A stretch of 64,000 bases of DNA, taken from NCBI RefSeq assembly GCF_009870125.1, contig NC_046683.1, forward strand, positions 18,361,001 through 18,425,000, read 5' to 3'. The notes below the pieces were generated by a model. It had not been told where the DNA came from and did not search any database. It saw only the letters and a program-made list of their open reading frames with translations. This DNA comes from Drosophila pseudoobscura. Its lineage: Eukaryota; Arthropoda; Insecta; Diptera; Drosophilidae. This document shows positions 51,394 to 62,889 of the stretch, piece by piece (the stretch's first letter is position 1; the number at the start of each line of letters is the position of its first letter). The position numbers and the translations under genes were made by a program.

Positions 51394-52690
51394 CTTTCGT
51401 TTTTCCCTAAAAATATTGTTCAAGCTTATATTTGATATGCTTGGCGCACACATTTGTGTGAATATAATTCAAATTAATTTCAATTTGCCGTAAATGATTT
51501 TACGCATGTAATTTATGCAGCATTTAATTGGAAAACTTTAACCGCAAACTAACCGTAAGGCAAACATATCATCAAATTTACATCCGTTCTATTTACGATC
51601 CAGAATACATACGTACGTACGTGTTCAATTAGTGCATATATTGTTAATAGACCGATGCAGCATCTGCATAGATCATGTGGTTTCATTAGATCATCGACAG
51701 ATCTGGCACTCTCTGGGGATGGCCTAACATCACAAATTCAAAACTTCGTTAAATGCAATATTGAAGGGAAGTTCCCATGGAACCGCAGAGATTTAAATCT
51801 GGTTAAATTCCTAACCTTTTAATTGCCAAGAAAACCATTATTCCTATGTACGAGTATCCTCCGTATCACAAACACCCACGCAGTGTTGGTCGCCCCCCTA
51901 CTGGCCTCCTGTCACTATCAATGTTACGGGTATTTCGCTCAATTTCCCTCCCTCTGTCGCCCTCTTGCAAAGCCGCCAAAAGTGCAAGTTTGAGCCGTAG
52001 TCAATGTCACAACTTAAAGAGGATATAGGGCTAGTCGTACCCACAAAAAGCCACATTCAACTATACTCTTGTGTGAAGTCCATAAATACGTAAGTCAGAA
52101 CCTGTCAATGCGCTTTCGCTGGCATTTCTGATGAATAATTGAGACATTTTGTGGTACCAAGAACCTTTGGAACAGCCAATCCCCAGCCGCCTACGGGCGC
52201 CTATGAGGGCGTTATGGAGTTATGGAAACCGCATTCGTCAAAGCCAAATCGCAGCCAGTAGAAATGTTTTGTCAGTAGAAAGCTCAAGGGCCCCACATGG
52301 CCACAATGGTGCTTACACTTGCCACTTGATTTGTGAGGTTGTCTTTGATGTTTTCGGTGATTGTTCTCGTGTGTGACTGTCCCGTAATGGAAATCCTTTT
52401 GTCAAATTAAATTCTGGCAAATTAATTCTGTTGCAGCCGAATGTGTTGTCCGGGACAGTCGAAACCCCCGAAAAGAGAAGCAAGAGCAGGATCTAGGGGG
52501 GGACAAGGACCACCTGGGTGAACGGCCGGCTAAATATTTCAGCAAGCCCATACTGGTGACCCCATGCAGGTGTCTGCAATTACCTGGAACTCAATTAAGT
52601 AATTATTAAGGGTCTCGCACCCGGAACCCTCCCTCATAAGAATTTTATGCCCACCCAGACCCAGACGGAGACCCGGACCCAGACCTGGCC
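46170..52690. other. Spacer upstream of Or92a
   Basis: Minisatellite-like tracts at 46470-46492 (TGGCGTGGCG), 47205-47260 (GGTCT-type), 47652-47703 (CCAGCCCCAGTCC-type), 47796-47838 (CCGTAACCGTAAC) and 51056-51088 (TGGGTCC). A CTG run lies at 51367-51393. A 276-codon minus-strand frame at 48292-49122 has no codon bias or domain and is not called. 49600-51030 is AT-rich. Or92a control elements are likely within the last few hundred bases but cannot be named. Confidence 0.5.
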
Positions 52691-52693
52691 GTC

Positions 52694-52700
52694 TATAAAA
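52694..52700 (+). promoter_or_regulatory. TATA box of Or92a
   Basis: TATAAAA lies 44 nt before the Or92a ATG. Initiation about 30 nt downstream would leave a 5' leader of only 10-20 nt. The placement is seen; its use as a promoter is inference. Confidence 0.6.
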
Positions 52701-52737
52701 GCCTCGGCCGAGCAGAGCTTGGCCCCAAAGCATCGTC

Positions 52738-54075
52738 ATGTTGTGGGGCAAGCGGAAGGAGAAACGAGAGCTGCGCACCTTCGAGGATCTCACCCGCTTC
52801 CCGATGGCCTTCTACAAGACCATCGGCGAGGATCTGTACTCGGATCGGGACAAGAACCTCGTCCGCCGGTATCTCCTGCGCTTCTATCTGGTTATGGGCT
52901 TTCTGAACTTCAACGCGTATGTGGTGGGCGAGATAGCCTACTTCATAGTGCACATCACGTCGACGACAACGTTGCTGGAGGCCACCGCAGTGGCACCGTG
53001 CATCGGCTTCAGCTTCATGGCCGATTTCAAGCAGTTCGGGCTGACTGTGAATCGGGGGCGCCTCGTCCAGCTGCTAGACGATCTCAAGGCGTTATTTCCC
53101 ACCACCCTGGAGACGCAGCGGGCGTACAACGTGTCCTACTACCAGCGGCACATGAACCAGGTGATGACCTTGTTTACGATCCTGTGCATGACCTACACCT
53201 CGTCGTTCAGCTTCTATCCGGCCATCAAGGCCACAATAAAGTACTACTTTCTTGGCTCTGAGATCTTTGAGCGGAACTACGGATTTCACATTCTATTTCC
53301 CTACGATGCGGAGACGGATCTGACCGTTTACTGGTTCTCCTATTGGGGCCTGGCCCATTGCGCCTATGTGGCCGGGGTGTCCTATGTCTGTGTGGATCTG
53401 CTCCTGATCACGACCATCACCCAGCTGACGATGCACTTCAGCTATATGGCCGACACTCTGGAGGCCTACGACGGCGACGAGCACACGGACGAGGAGAACA
53501 TCAAGTACCTGCACAATCTGGTGGTCTACCATTCAAGGGCCTTAGAGTGGGTTTCTTTCAGCTCCTCAGAGCCATGGCTAACTGGTACTCTTCTTTTGCA
53601 GTCTCAGCGAGGAGGTGAACAGCATCTTCAGCTTCACCATCCTGTGGAACTTCATTGCGGCGTCTCTGGTGATTTGCTTTGCTGGGTTCCAGATCACGGC
53701 CTCCAATGTGGAGGATATAGTGCTCTACTTCATCTTCTTCTCGGCCTCTCTGGTTCAGGTCTTTGTCGTCTGCTACTATGGAGATGAAATGATCTCTTCG
53801 GTGAGCTAATCTAACATTTCTAACGATTCGTTTCGGCATTGATGGGTGCCTTGGGCTTACAGAGTTCCCGGATTGGTCATGCCGCCTTCAATCAGAACTG
53901 GTTGCCCTGCAGCACCCAGTACAAGATGATCCTTAAGTACATCATCATGCGCAGCCAGAAGCCCGCCTCCATACGACCACCGACCTTTCCGCCCATATCG
54001 TTCAACACCTTCATGAAGGTCATCAGCATGTCGTATCAGTTCTTTGCTCTTCTGCGCACAACTTACTACGGCTAA
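52738..54075 (+). CDS. Or92a: Odorant receptor 92a, complete, three exons
   Basis: Insect seven-transmembrane odorant receptor, a ligand-gated cation channel subunit working with Orco in olfactory neuron dendrites. In D. melanogaster Or92a is expressed in ab1B neurons projecting to glomerulus VA2 and responds to 2,3-butanedione. Exons: 52738-53546, 53602-53800, 53863-54075, giving 406 residues against about 408 in melanogaster. Intron 1 (55 nt, donor GTGGGT, acceptor TTTTGCAG) splits an Asp codon as GA/T; intron 2 (62 nt, donor GTGAGC, acceptor CTTACAG) is in phase 0. Both junctions restore the conserved reading (SRALDLSEEVN; DEMISSSSRIGH). First membrane segment about residues 45-72; the family C-terminal motif FPPISFNTFMKVISMSYQFF lies near the end. 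The start ATG opens MLWGKRKEKRELRTFEDL, in register with the melanogaster N-terminus, and sits 44 nt after a TATA box. No frameshift or missing motif: functional. Identification is by remembered similarity. Confidence 0.95.
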
Positions 54076-54348
54076 GGGTGCATCGCCACATATTAAGGGA
54101 AAATTGCATAGCAGATTGAAGGAAACATAAACATATAACAAAAGACACATTTTTTTGGTAGTGCTAGAAACCATCTAGAGTTTATTCAGACTTAGAACGC
54201 TTCGCACTGGAGTTTCTCTTATTATAACATATCTTATATATGCTGTTTAAAAATCCAAATCCTCGCGTTGAATAGGACTCTCAAATCAAAAGTGAATCGT
54301 AAAAAGGAAAACAATTAGCAATTAAAAGATTGTTGAATGTATATTAAT

Positions 54349-54354
54349 AATAAA
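54349..54354 (+). terminator. Polyadenylation signal of Or92a
   Basis: AATAAA about 275 nt after the Or92a stop codon, the first canonical hexamer downstream, followed by T-rich sequence. The implied 3'UTR is roughly 290 nt. Confidence 0.55.
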
Positions 54355-54359
54355 TTTAT

Positions 54360-56930
54360 TGAAAAAAGGCTAATTTTTGTGGATTCCCCTTGAGAAAGGA
54401 AGTGAATGAATTAAATTACCAAGAAGCAAAATTGCATAGTGTGTGTGTTTCTATTCGATTGGAAGTTGTACGTCTGTCGGTACACATATGTATCTTCACA
54501 TGTTGTATCTAGGAGTAGTATCTAGGAGTATCTATGTATATTGTGGGTGTTATTTTTTCAATGAGTGAAATTCCAAATGAAAGTATTCACTCCTACTCTC
54601 TCGCATTAACATTTTAAAGAGTTGAACGGAGCGGAATAAACCGTTGCATACACACACACACACACACGGACATATATACACCTGGGGGGCACCTGTCATG
54701 GCCGATGTCTGTTGTTGTAATTTTTAATTGCTTATCAGCAATTTATATACATAAATATATTTACACCCAGCTGCCCCAACACACCGGGACACCGGGACTC
54801 CCGGACATCTGGACATCTGGACGCGTATGCACAGAAACATGTCTCTGTAAAAATAAATCAATAAATGTCAAAAGCAATCAAAGCCCATTAAATGTCTGAT
54901 TGTCTTCCCGCCTCCAGAGAGAGATACGGCGATATATGGTGGAGAAAGGAGTGTGATAATTCGGACCATTTGATACCAGAGCAGGCCCGTTTATTGATGT
55001 TTAATAGCCTGTGGACGGGGCATGCCAATAAGGCCAGGAGTTTGGCAAAAATTCATAAAAGTGCTCTGTGGGAATACAATTTTGATTTCAGTAAGAACAA
55101 AATAGAACATACAAATATCTTTGATTTAAAAAGTTCAAGATTCATGAAAGAACAGCGAGCTCCCTGAATCCTTTGAAACCCAGGGATCACAGTTAATATC
55201 CCCATTAGTGACTACTGATTTGAGAAAGCCAGTGCCATATCTTTCCCGCTTCTCTGAAGTTAATTAACTTCGGGTTTTTCTTTTTAAATTTTCGCACTTG
55301 TCCCTGAGAGTTTTCCAATTTATGCAGTAAATTTTTCGGAAAGTCGATGTGCATCCTGTTATTATGTTTCGTTTCTGTTGTTAGCCGGCTTCAAGAAGCC
55401 GAATTGTTTCTTCAACTTTTTTATCTGACCGTCAAGTTTTTCGGAACAGCAACTTACCTCGAAGTCGAGAGACTGGCCCCAAGTACTGCGATATATGTAA
55501 TTGGTGAGCGTTTGATTCCAAATTATTACTATGTACAATGTACATAGAAGTGGTGTATTTGTGAATCAGGAACTTAAAGGAACAAATTATTATTAATGTT
55601 TGATGTACATCCGTATAACTGTATTTTATCTCGATGTATGGTGGGGGTTTATCTCTGTCTATTTGTAGAGTGATTTCATTTGCGACTTTATGAATCCGTG
55701 CTCATTTGATGTTTATTTTTTGTGCTGTGGTTTACTTATTGTTTATAATCAGCTCCAGCGAATGGCACTGCCCCGAGCCTCTTTATTGATTGAGAGAATG
55801 ATGGCGCTTCTGTTTGCTCCCCCAAAATCAACATCGACTATTATAAACCAGACCAGAATCAACACCAACTGATTTAATGTCCTTGACAGCTATACAAATG
55901 TACATACGTACATGTCGCTCATATGGAAAGATACACTTGCAGTCGCACATGTGAACCCATTCATCCGCAAACCGTAAAGCACAAGCTTTATCGGCTTAAT
56001 ATGGACATAAAGTAGTTTCCTCGATATAACAAGATGTAACAAAGTTCTTAAATTATGCGATGAATCAAGTACTTTATGCTACACCGGCGTTACCCAACGA
56101 CCCAATCTGATAGTTGTGGGGCTTTGAGCATTTTGAATGAATTATGGCTTTCTTTTGGGGCTTCGTTGTTTCATAGTTAGGTAAGTGGTTCTAATGAACT
56201 ATGCAATCCTGGAAAGCTGATAAATGCAACAATAAGTTGGACCAGAACATTTTGAAGCTCCAGCTTACCGTCTGGGCAGTATTAAGCTTTCAAATGCCAT
56301 GTTTAAAATTACCTGTCAGCTGCAGAGACTATGCACAATATGTACAATTTTAAATGAATGACTTACAGAACTATTTTTCTTTTTTCCATTTAGATCATCA
56401 ATGGTCGAAACACGCTCTAATTTGAAAAGGAATTTTGTCAATTTAATTCAGTCTTGCAGGGGTGTCTTTTGAGAAAATATTCTGAGGAATAATAGTTTTA
56501 GCTGCATAAAATCAAATGGAAAAACATACTGATGAAAGAAGTCGATTTTAGCTGTGGGCTAACTAGGTGGAAAGCGCCAAGAAGATGGCATGAAGATAAA
56601 ACGAGGACTTAAGCAAATATTAGTTGTGGGAAACTAAGTGAAATATTGAAAATATTATACCATGTATGCCCTTACGAAGGATGTGTGTGTGCAAAGCAAA
56701 GAAGGAAGCAGGATATTCATCCAAATAAGAGTTATACTTCAGTGATGGCCACTCCGATTATTATAATATATTTATTCATTTATGCTCATACATATGTGTT
56801 TATGTAGTTGGAACCACACCCTATGTGGTGTGGCCAGTGCTTTGGTCTGAGAAGTCTTATAGTCGGATTACCCAACATTTGGGCCATTAACTGTGCCTCA
56901 ACCTTTCGTTGAGTGAAACCTGTTCTAAGT
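54360..56930. other. Spacer downstream of Or92a
   Basis: AT-rich, AC run at 54.65 kb, no supported gene. Confidence 0.55.
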
Positions 56931-56936
56931 GGCATA

Positions 56937-57683
56937 TTGTTTTTGCACAAATATATTTATTTCACTAGTAATTGATGTGATGAAATATTTTAGTGAATAT
57001 TGTTTTTGCTGAAATTTAGCTTGCGAAAAATTGCAAATTGCAAACAAATTTACATACATAACATGTATACATATTTACATATCTACAAATTCTTCTTTAT
57101 TTGTTCTTTAGTTTTAATAACAAATATTATTTCGCACCAATTATGGGAAAACAGAAGCAACCGAAAATGAATCCATCCACCATGTCCTCGTATGTCATGG
57201 TCCAAATAAATTCCCTAAAGGGGCAAAACGCTCGGAGTGCGCATTGTAGGGAGGACAATAGAGAGCCATACTCGAAAAACGAACCAAACAATTTTTACAT
57301 TGTGTCTATACCCTAATAAAAGGTATTGTGTTGAAGGCACTTCCTCTACAGTATCTCTTTATTTATTTATAAAATTGTAGGCTACGTTAAAACTTATAGT
57401 TATAGTCAGAGCAACAAGTATCTTCAAATATATGTGCGTATATATATGCGTAAGAATATATTCAAAAGTCGCATTGATATATTCCATGTTCTTCTGTGCT
57501 ACTCAGCTATTCGGCTGTTGAAAGGATTATTGTTTTTGCTGAAGGTTGACTAGAAACAAATTGTTTTTTTCACCTCTAATTGGTAAGGGAAAATATTCAT
57601 AGTTTTTGCTCAAATTTAGCCTGCGACAAATTGTTTCCTTCCTTGGACGAGTGACTCGTAATTGGTGCGAGCAAATATTCCTC
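56937..57683 (+). repeat. Degenerate tandem repeat, about 65-80 bp unit, in two blocks
   Basis: A core TTGTTTTTGCTGAAATTTAG followed by CTTGCGAAAAATTG at 57001-57034 recurs at 57530-57562 and 57600-57633, with a shorter copy at 56938-56960. Each core is followed or preceded by AATTGxTGxGAxxAAATATT (about 56970, 57576, 57660), so the unit is about 65-80 bp in the order core, TTTCACT or similar, AATTG..., AAATATT. Two blocks (56.94-57.04 and 57.53-57.68 kb) are separated by about 490 bp containing a 71-codon frame at 57101. No coding sense. Confidence 0.55.
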
Positions 57684-57960
57684 TTTATTAAAATCTAAGG
57701 AATTTTCTGAGATGTTCATTGGATGCTGAAATAAAAGTCTCTCAGTCTGACAATGTTACACTTTGAATCCACACATCTCCCCTGATGCACATCTCACCTA
57801 AAGCGAAAGGTTGGGTCCCTCTCATTGTAACTGGTTGCTTGGAAAAGCTATCTTGGCCCTTGAATATGGCTGTGGCGACCACTTAAAAGATTGCCAGCTA
57901 GTTGTTGGCTCTTTGGTGGTTGGAAACTTGCTGCATGACATTCCCTTGCACACATACGAG

Positions 57961-57999
57961 TGGAGCTGGAGCTGGAGCAGGAGCTGGAGCTGGAGCTCC
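57961..57999 (+). repeat. TGGAGC hexamer repeat
   Basis: Six TGGAGC hexamers with one CAGGAGC interruption. Confidence 0.85.
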
Positions 58000-58689
58000 C
58001 AAATGTGCCACTAATTTGTGGGCATGTGAAAATGTTTCTTACGCTTCGCTTTTTATGACCAGCTTCACGGACAGTCAGTGCGGATGAGTGGCAGTGGTCG
58101 CTGCTGCGCGGCAGCTAAGGTGAGAATGTCTGTTGCTGGAGGGCTGTCTCCCGGAAGGAGCACGTACCAGCTGGCAGTTATTAACAATTTGGTTGGCTGG
58201 TTTCGCCCAGTGTTTGGCGCTTTTTTAGAGGCAACTTCGTTGGAGCAACAAAGTTACCGTTACTGTTACTCTTCCGAACACTGACGCTGGCCAGAATGCA
58301 GCCCTGCGAGCACATGGTTGCCTGAGCTACCAAATTGACAATTATCTGCCAGCGGTTGGGTGAGCGCCGTGATCTGAAAACGAGTGCAAGCTACCAATTG
58401 CTTCTAAGTACAATGTACAATACATATATCTGTGTGGCTCGCGACCATATAGTTATTCCAATCGAAAAAGGAACAGCCCCTCTGGGTTATATGAAACGTA
58501 TATAGGTTTCTTAAGGAATACGAGTATGTGCACGCAAAAAACAAAACCCTGAGAACCGAATTGGATTAAAATATTTCTACAATTATATTGGCACCGAGAG
58601 TGAAAATATATTAAAATTGATTTATTTTCATTATATTTGTTTGTCTGTTTGCTCCATTTATATTTAAATAAAATCTGTAAGTCTGTATT

Positions 58690-59430
58690 TAGGTTAGGTT
58701 AGGCTATAGCGGTAGCTGGGGAGAGGGGATGAGCCTTCCCCAGCTCACTTGGACCTGTTAGAGGTCCTGTGGACCTATTTTGCCGAGGGGGCGTGTGCCC
58801 CCTCTCACTGCCGTCCCATCCGGTGGCTTGGATGAATTTGGACAGGATCCCTAATTTGGTTTCGGAAAGGTCCGAAGTGTCCGTGAAGCCAAAGTCAACG
58901 ATTTCCCAGGGCCGGGCAATGACAGAAGAAGTGGGGGACAGATTCCTCCCCTTCTTCGTCACGACAACTTCTGCAGAAGTCATTTTGAGGGATTGGCAGC
59001 CTGGAGGAGTGTGTGCCAGTGTCCCCTGATGGCTCGAGTAACTACAGAGCACTGTGCTCTGCTTAGCCCTGCCGAGCGCTTCTGCGATTGATATGGCCAT
59101 ATCGATCCCGAGACCTGTCATCTCCTGTTCGCATTTTGCTCGAATATTTCGTGCGTGAGGAGCCTGCACATAGCCAAAGGCATCGCTACTTGGTCCCTCT
59201 CTGATAAGGGAGGGATCGTAGTGCCCTGCCTGTCTAGCTCGTCGGTGGCATCATTCCCCTCCATGTCCCTATGACCGCTCTGCGATCTCGTTCAGAGACC
59301 TTCGGCTGTCATTGACAGTGGCTTCTATGGCTGCTTGGCTGTACCAGAAGACGCACACTAAGTGCCTGTCTAGGGAGAGTTTGGGTGGAGACAATAGATA
59401 TAGCCTCTTTTTTTCATCCCAAGGAGAACG
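58690..59430 (-). mobile_element. 3' end of a non-LTR retrotransposon (RNase H and zinc knuckle)
   Basis: Minus-strand frames carry the RNase H part of a LINE ORF2: YSQAAIEATVNDSRRSLNEI around 59300-59350, then GHRDMEGNDATDELDRQGTT (about 59220-59280) with the GHxDxxGNxxxDxLxRxG pattern, then PPLSERDQVAM. About 58905-58980 encodes the C-terminal knuckle CRSCRDEEGEE followed by HFFCHCP. A deletion removes the stretch just before GHRD, and stops and frameshifts separate the pieces, so it is dead and 5'-truncated. The low-coordinate end carries TAGGTTAGGTTAGG, the complement of a CTAAC-type tail, at 58690. Clade likely LOA/R1/I-like by the presence of RNase H; not resolved. Confidence 0.75.
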
Positions 59431-59439
59431 ATTTGTAGC

Positions 59440-62400
59440 CTTGAGTGTTTAGAGAAGAGACAAGCAGAGACTGTATATACTGTATATACATACATGAACT
59501 AAGAAGTCTTTACCGTGCAACGCTTAGGCATAAGATTTCCAAGGGCTCTTCAAAGTCAGACTTCTTCCCCACTAAATTTTCCTACTTGAACTCAGGAACT
59601 AGTCTAGTATGTCCTTTATTATCATACTTTGAAATAAATTAGAGACAGGAACGAATTGTGATACGTATCCAAAACGGTTAAGACCCTCCTCTTCTTTGGT
59701 GGTTGATGTGATGATGCGATGATGATGTGGTGTGCAATTATAATGGGATATGATGGAGCTCAGCCCCCCCCCCCCCTTCTCCCTTCCCCCGTGGCAGTAC
59801 CACTACACATGTACTCGTACCTGCCTCATTACGTATGGCATATTTGAAGAGCCGAAAAAGCTGCGGAAAGTAGGTGAAAGTAATATGCATAATGTAAGTT
59901 GTTACACAGGTAGGAAGTGGGTAACTACTCGAATGTGTGTGTGAGTGTGTGTGCGAGTGTGGGTGGCTCGGCCCGGGAGTCATAGCTGCTAGTGGTTGGT
60001 GTTTGGGCTGTGTAATAACTTTAATAACTTTACTTACACGATGCTCGTTTATTGAAATTCCCCACTCACGGGTGGCATGCGCGCTCCTTTCTTGACTTTG
60101 CCCTGACTCGCTTCGAATGGGATTTGCTTAGTGCGGTTCGATTCAGCGATGGGAGTGTGATTTCAATGGCGTGACTGCGATTGCGGGAGAATGGATTACA
60201 AATCATAGATGCTCTCATGTGGGCGGTGGGTCTCTTTCTTTCGTCTTTATGGGTAACATTTCCAGTGTGATCGAGCAATAGATTATACCCCGATCCCATC
60301 TAAGGTATACTGCCATCTGGCCATGTAGGACACAATTCGGCGATGGTTTTTGGATTTCTCATATACATACATATGTATGTAGGTGATGGTCTTTCACGCT
60401 GCTCACGTGCTCATCTCTGGCCAGCCGCGACGTGCGCTGGGTCCGTGCTCGGTGAGTGCCTGTTGGGTATTTGCACATTTTAACGGATTTAATATGAAAA
60501 TTAACAGCACCATACATGCAAACGTACCCGCATACTCATGCACGCCCACAAATACACACACACACACACACACACAGGAATATTACCTAATTGTGCGAGT
60601 GCGAGTGCCAGTGCGTGTGTGTGTGTGTGTGCGTTTGTGTTTGTGGGAGTTTGAGTAATTTGCGTTCATAATAATGAATCCTTGGGCCCATTGACGCAAG
60701 ACGCTGCCACCAGACGAGGGGCAGAGGATGGAAGTAACAGCTGCACTTAGTTGAAAAAGTTCTTGAAATAGCAACAGCATGAGTACACCTACCCGCATGC
60801 CACACCACCCCATACCCCATACCCCATACCCCATGGAAGCGCTCACTCAAAGAACTTCAACAATTATTCAAGACGTGACTTTTTGGCTTTTAAATATTTA
60901 TGGGAACACGTTCCGTCCAACAGAAAACGGCAAGGGCGGAAGTGCGGAATGGCGACAGGCACAGCAGAGTAATACTTACTCGCGACAACAGGAGTTGTCC
61001 TTGTTGTCCTTCCACTGCGGTCCTATCAAATTAAAATTCTGTTGTTCCTGTCGATTCATTTCCATCATAGGTCCACTGGAAAATCCCCGCTTCATCGGAC
61101 TAGTGGAAAACATCTATCCCAAAGGGATATTTTTAGTGCCACTAGCTGAAATTCTCTGTGCCAATCTGTACAATCTATATAAAGCTGCCCCGAATGTCGG
61201 ACTTCCTTCAAGTCTATAGACTTCATTTGCCTATCAGCTGCCTTTCCTGCCCCCCGCCCGGACATGCCGGGTCTGCCGTTCCCCGTTTCCGGCTATCGTC
61301 TAAGCAGAATAAAGAATTTCGAGCTGCTGGCAGAAGTTGCACGGGGCCACAGATTTATGCGTTCATTCAGCTAAATAAAGGGATAAAGTGGCAGCAGCCG
61401 CAGATGCAGAGGCGGATGAGAAATGTAGTCATTTCTTAGTTTATTTTGTGGAACATCGCTGATCCTTATAGTGTTTTTTTTTTCCTTGTGCTTGCCGCTC
61501 AATAGTTCATTGCACTATTGGGAGTTTTACCTGGAATTCAAAGGAGGGACGGCCAGTGTCACCCTTTCTGGCCAATTAATGTGAAAGTAAAAGCGTGACT
61601 CGCTCACAGAAACACACTGCCACACGCAAACACACACACACCCACACACCCACACTGACAAACAGCCATTCAAATCCCGATGGCCGCTAATGGAGCCCAG
61701 CAGGGGCATCTTGAGGGCAAGAGCGAGGGATCATCGGCCCATAAAAGCGCAAAAAACTGACACGACATGTCCGTTTACATGTCGAACATGGGCAAAATAT
61801 GCATATCCCCGGAACAACAACTACAACAAAAGCAGGTGGCAAAAAAACTACCAGCACAGTGTCAAAAGTTACTAAAAAAATACACCTGAAGAATGCCTGA
61901 TGTCAGATTAAGCCCATGTCAGAGCAGATTCGATTACCACCATTCGAGTGCACATAAAATCATCACTATAATAAGCCGATGAAAGTCTCCTCACTACGCT
62001 AAAGTAATTTGTATTTATTCCGTTTTTGACTAAATTTCATTCACCAAAAATAATGATTTTTTAATGGCTGATGCCATGATGAAAAAAATGTTTCTGATAT
62101 TTCAGAAGAATACAAAACAAAACAAAATTAAATTAAATAAAAGTACATAAGCCAAAATTTATATACATATGTACATTGGTTTATGTTTTAATATTTAATA
62201 TACATACATATTTAATCCATAATGTACTCTGGTTTTATTAGCCAAAATACCCAAAAAAAATGCTAATTAAATTTGTAATTTTTATACCCAAAACAAGCTG
62301 GATAATTAGGGATCGCACACAATTTAAGTTTTACGAATAATCTTCGGTGATAATAATTATCCAAAATGTTGGTGGATGTGCATAGATTATCCTTTATCCT

Positions 62401-62620
62401 ATTGGTGTATTGAAATCCTCTGTGCGGCTAGTCTAATTTGATGATTTTTTCGGCAACAAAAATACAAAAGTTATCATTATTTACGGTCCCTTGGATGATT
62501 TCTTTGGCAACTAGGTGTCTGTGTATCCCTTTCCGGACTGCAATTCAGAACATGTTAGTAATGATTTATATAATTAATCCTTTTCCCTAGTCTCCTTTAT
62601 GTTGGTTCAAGAAGAGTTAG
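59440..62620. other. Non-coding spacer
   Basis: C run at 59765-59776, AC and GT runs at 60.55-60.64 kb, CATACCC repeats (60808-60832). 61960-62420 is AT-rich. A + strand segment at 61072-61219 reads protein-like (ENPRFIGLVENIYPKGIFLV) but has no recognised family. Confidence 0.5.
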
Positions 62621-62640
62621 TAGAACTGGCGGAAAATCAA

Positions 62641-62830
62641 ATGGTTTGCCTAAGTTCCGCAGATGGAGAGATCATAGGGGTAGGTCTCACAGTAGCCCAA
62701 AAGGAGGCTGTAAGCTAGCGCCATGTGTGGCGTGGAATCATTGCCCCATGTGCAGTCGGATGTATTGGCCAAGGTGCTGACCTGGGCAGAGAACCATCGA
62801 GAGGACGCTCAGGTTGCCCCAGAAGCGGCC
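62641..62830 (+). pseudogene. Skp1-like fragment with a frameshift
   Basis: From the ATG at 62641 the frame reads MVCLSSADGEIIGVGLTVAQ, fitting the Skp1 N-terminus (L-x-SSDGEI-F-x-x-D-x-x-x-A), and stops at 62716. In the next frame 62723-62820 reads MCGVESLPHVQSDVLAKVLT, then WAENHREDAQVAPEAA. This matches the Skp1 segment CGME...PLPNVNSAILRKVLTW-x-x-x-HKDD in the correct order and about the right distance. A one-base frameshift between 62705 and 62720 separates them, and no C-terminal F-box-binding helices are recognisable after 62830. Skp1 is the adaptor of SCF ubiquitin ligases, and Drosophila has several Skp1 paralogues. Probably a truncated, decayed duplicate. Confidence 0.6.
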
Positions 62831-62889
62831 CAATGTCTGGGCCGATCTGGCCATAAAGGCTTCATTGGAGGGATCTTCTGACGAATTTT

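Noticed and set aside
53293..53532. Open frames antisense to and offset from Or92a (also 52647-53261, 52693-52953)
   Set aside because: Shadows of the GC-rich Or92a coding sequence.
57101..57316. 71-codon frame with MSSYVMVQ and CREDN resembling an HMG box
   Set aside because: The two short words are separated by an unrelated insertion and nothing else of the HMG fold follows; too weak to call.
61072..61219. Protein-like segment ENPRFIGLVENIYPKG
   Set aside because: Short, no recognised family, upstream part of the same frame is low quality; probably chance.
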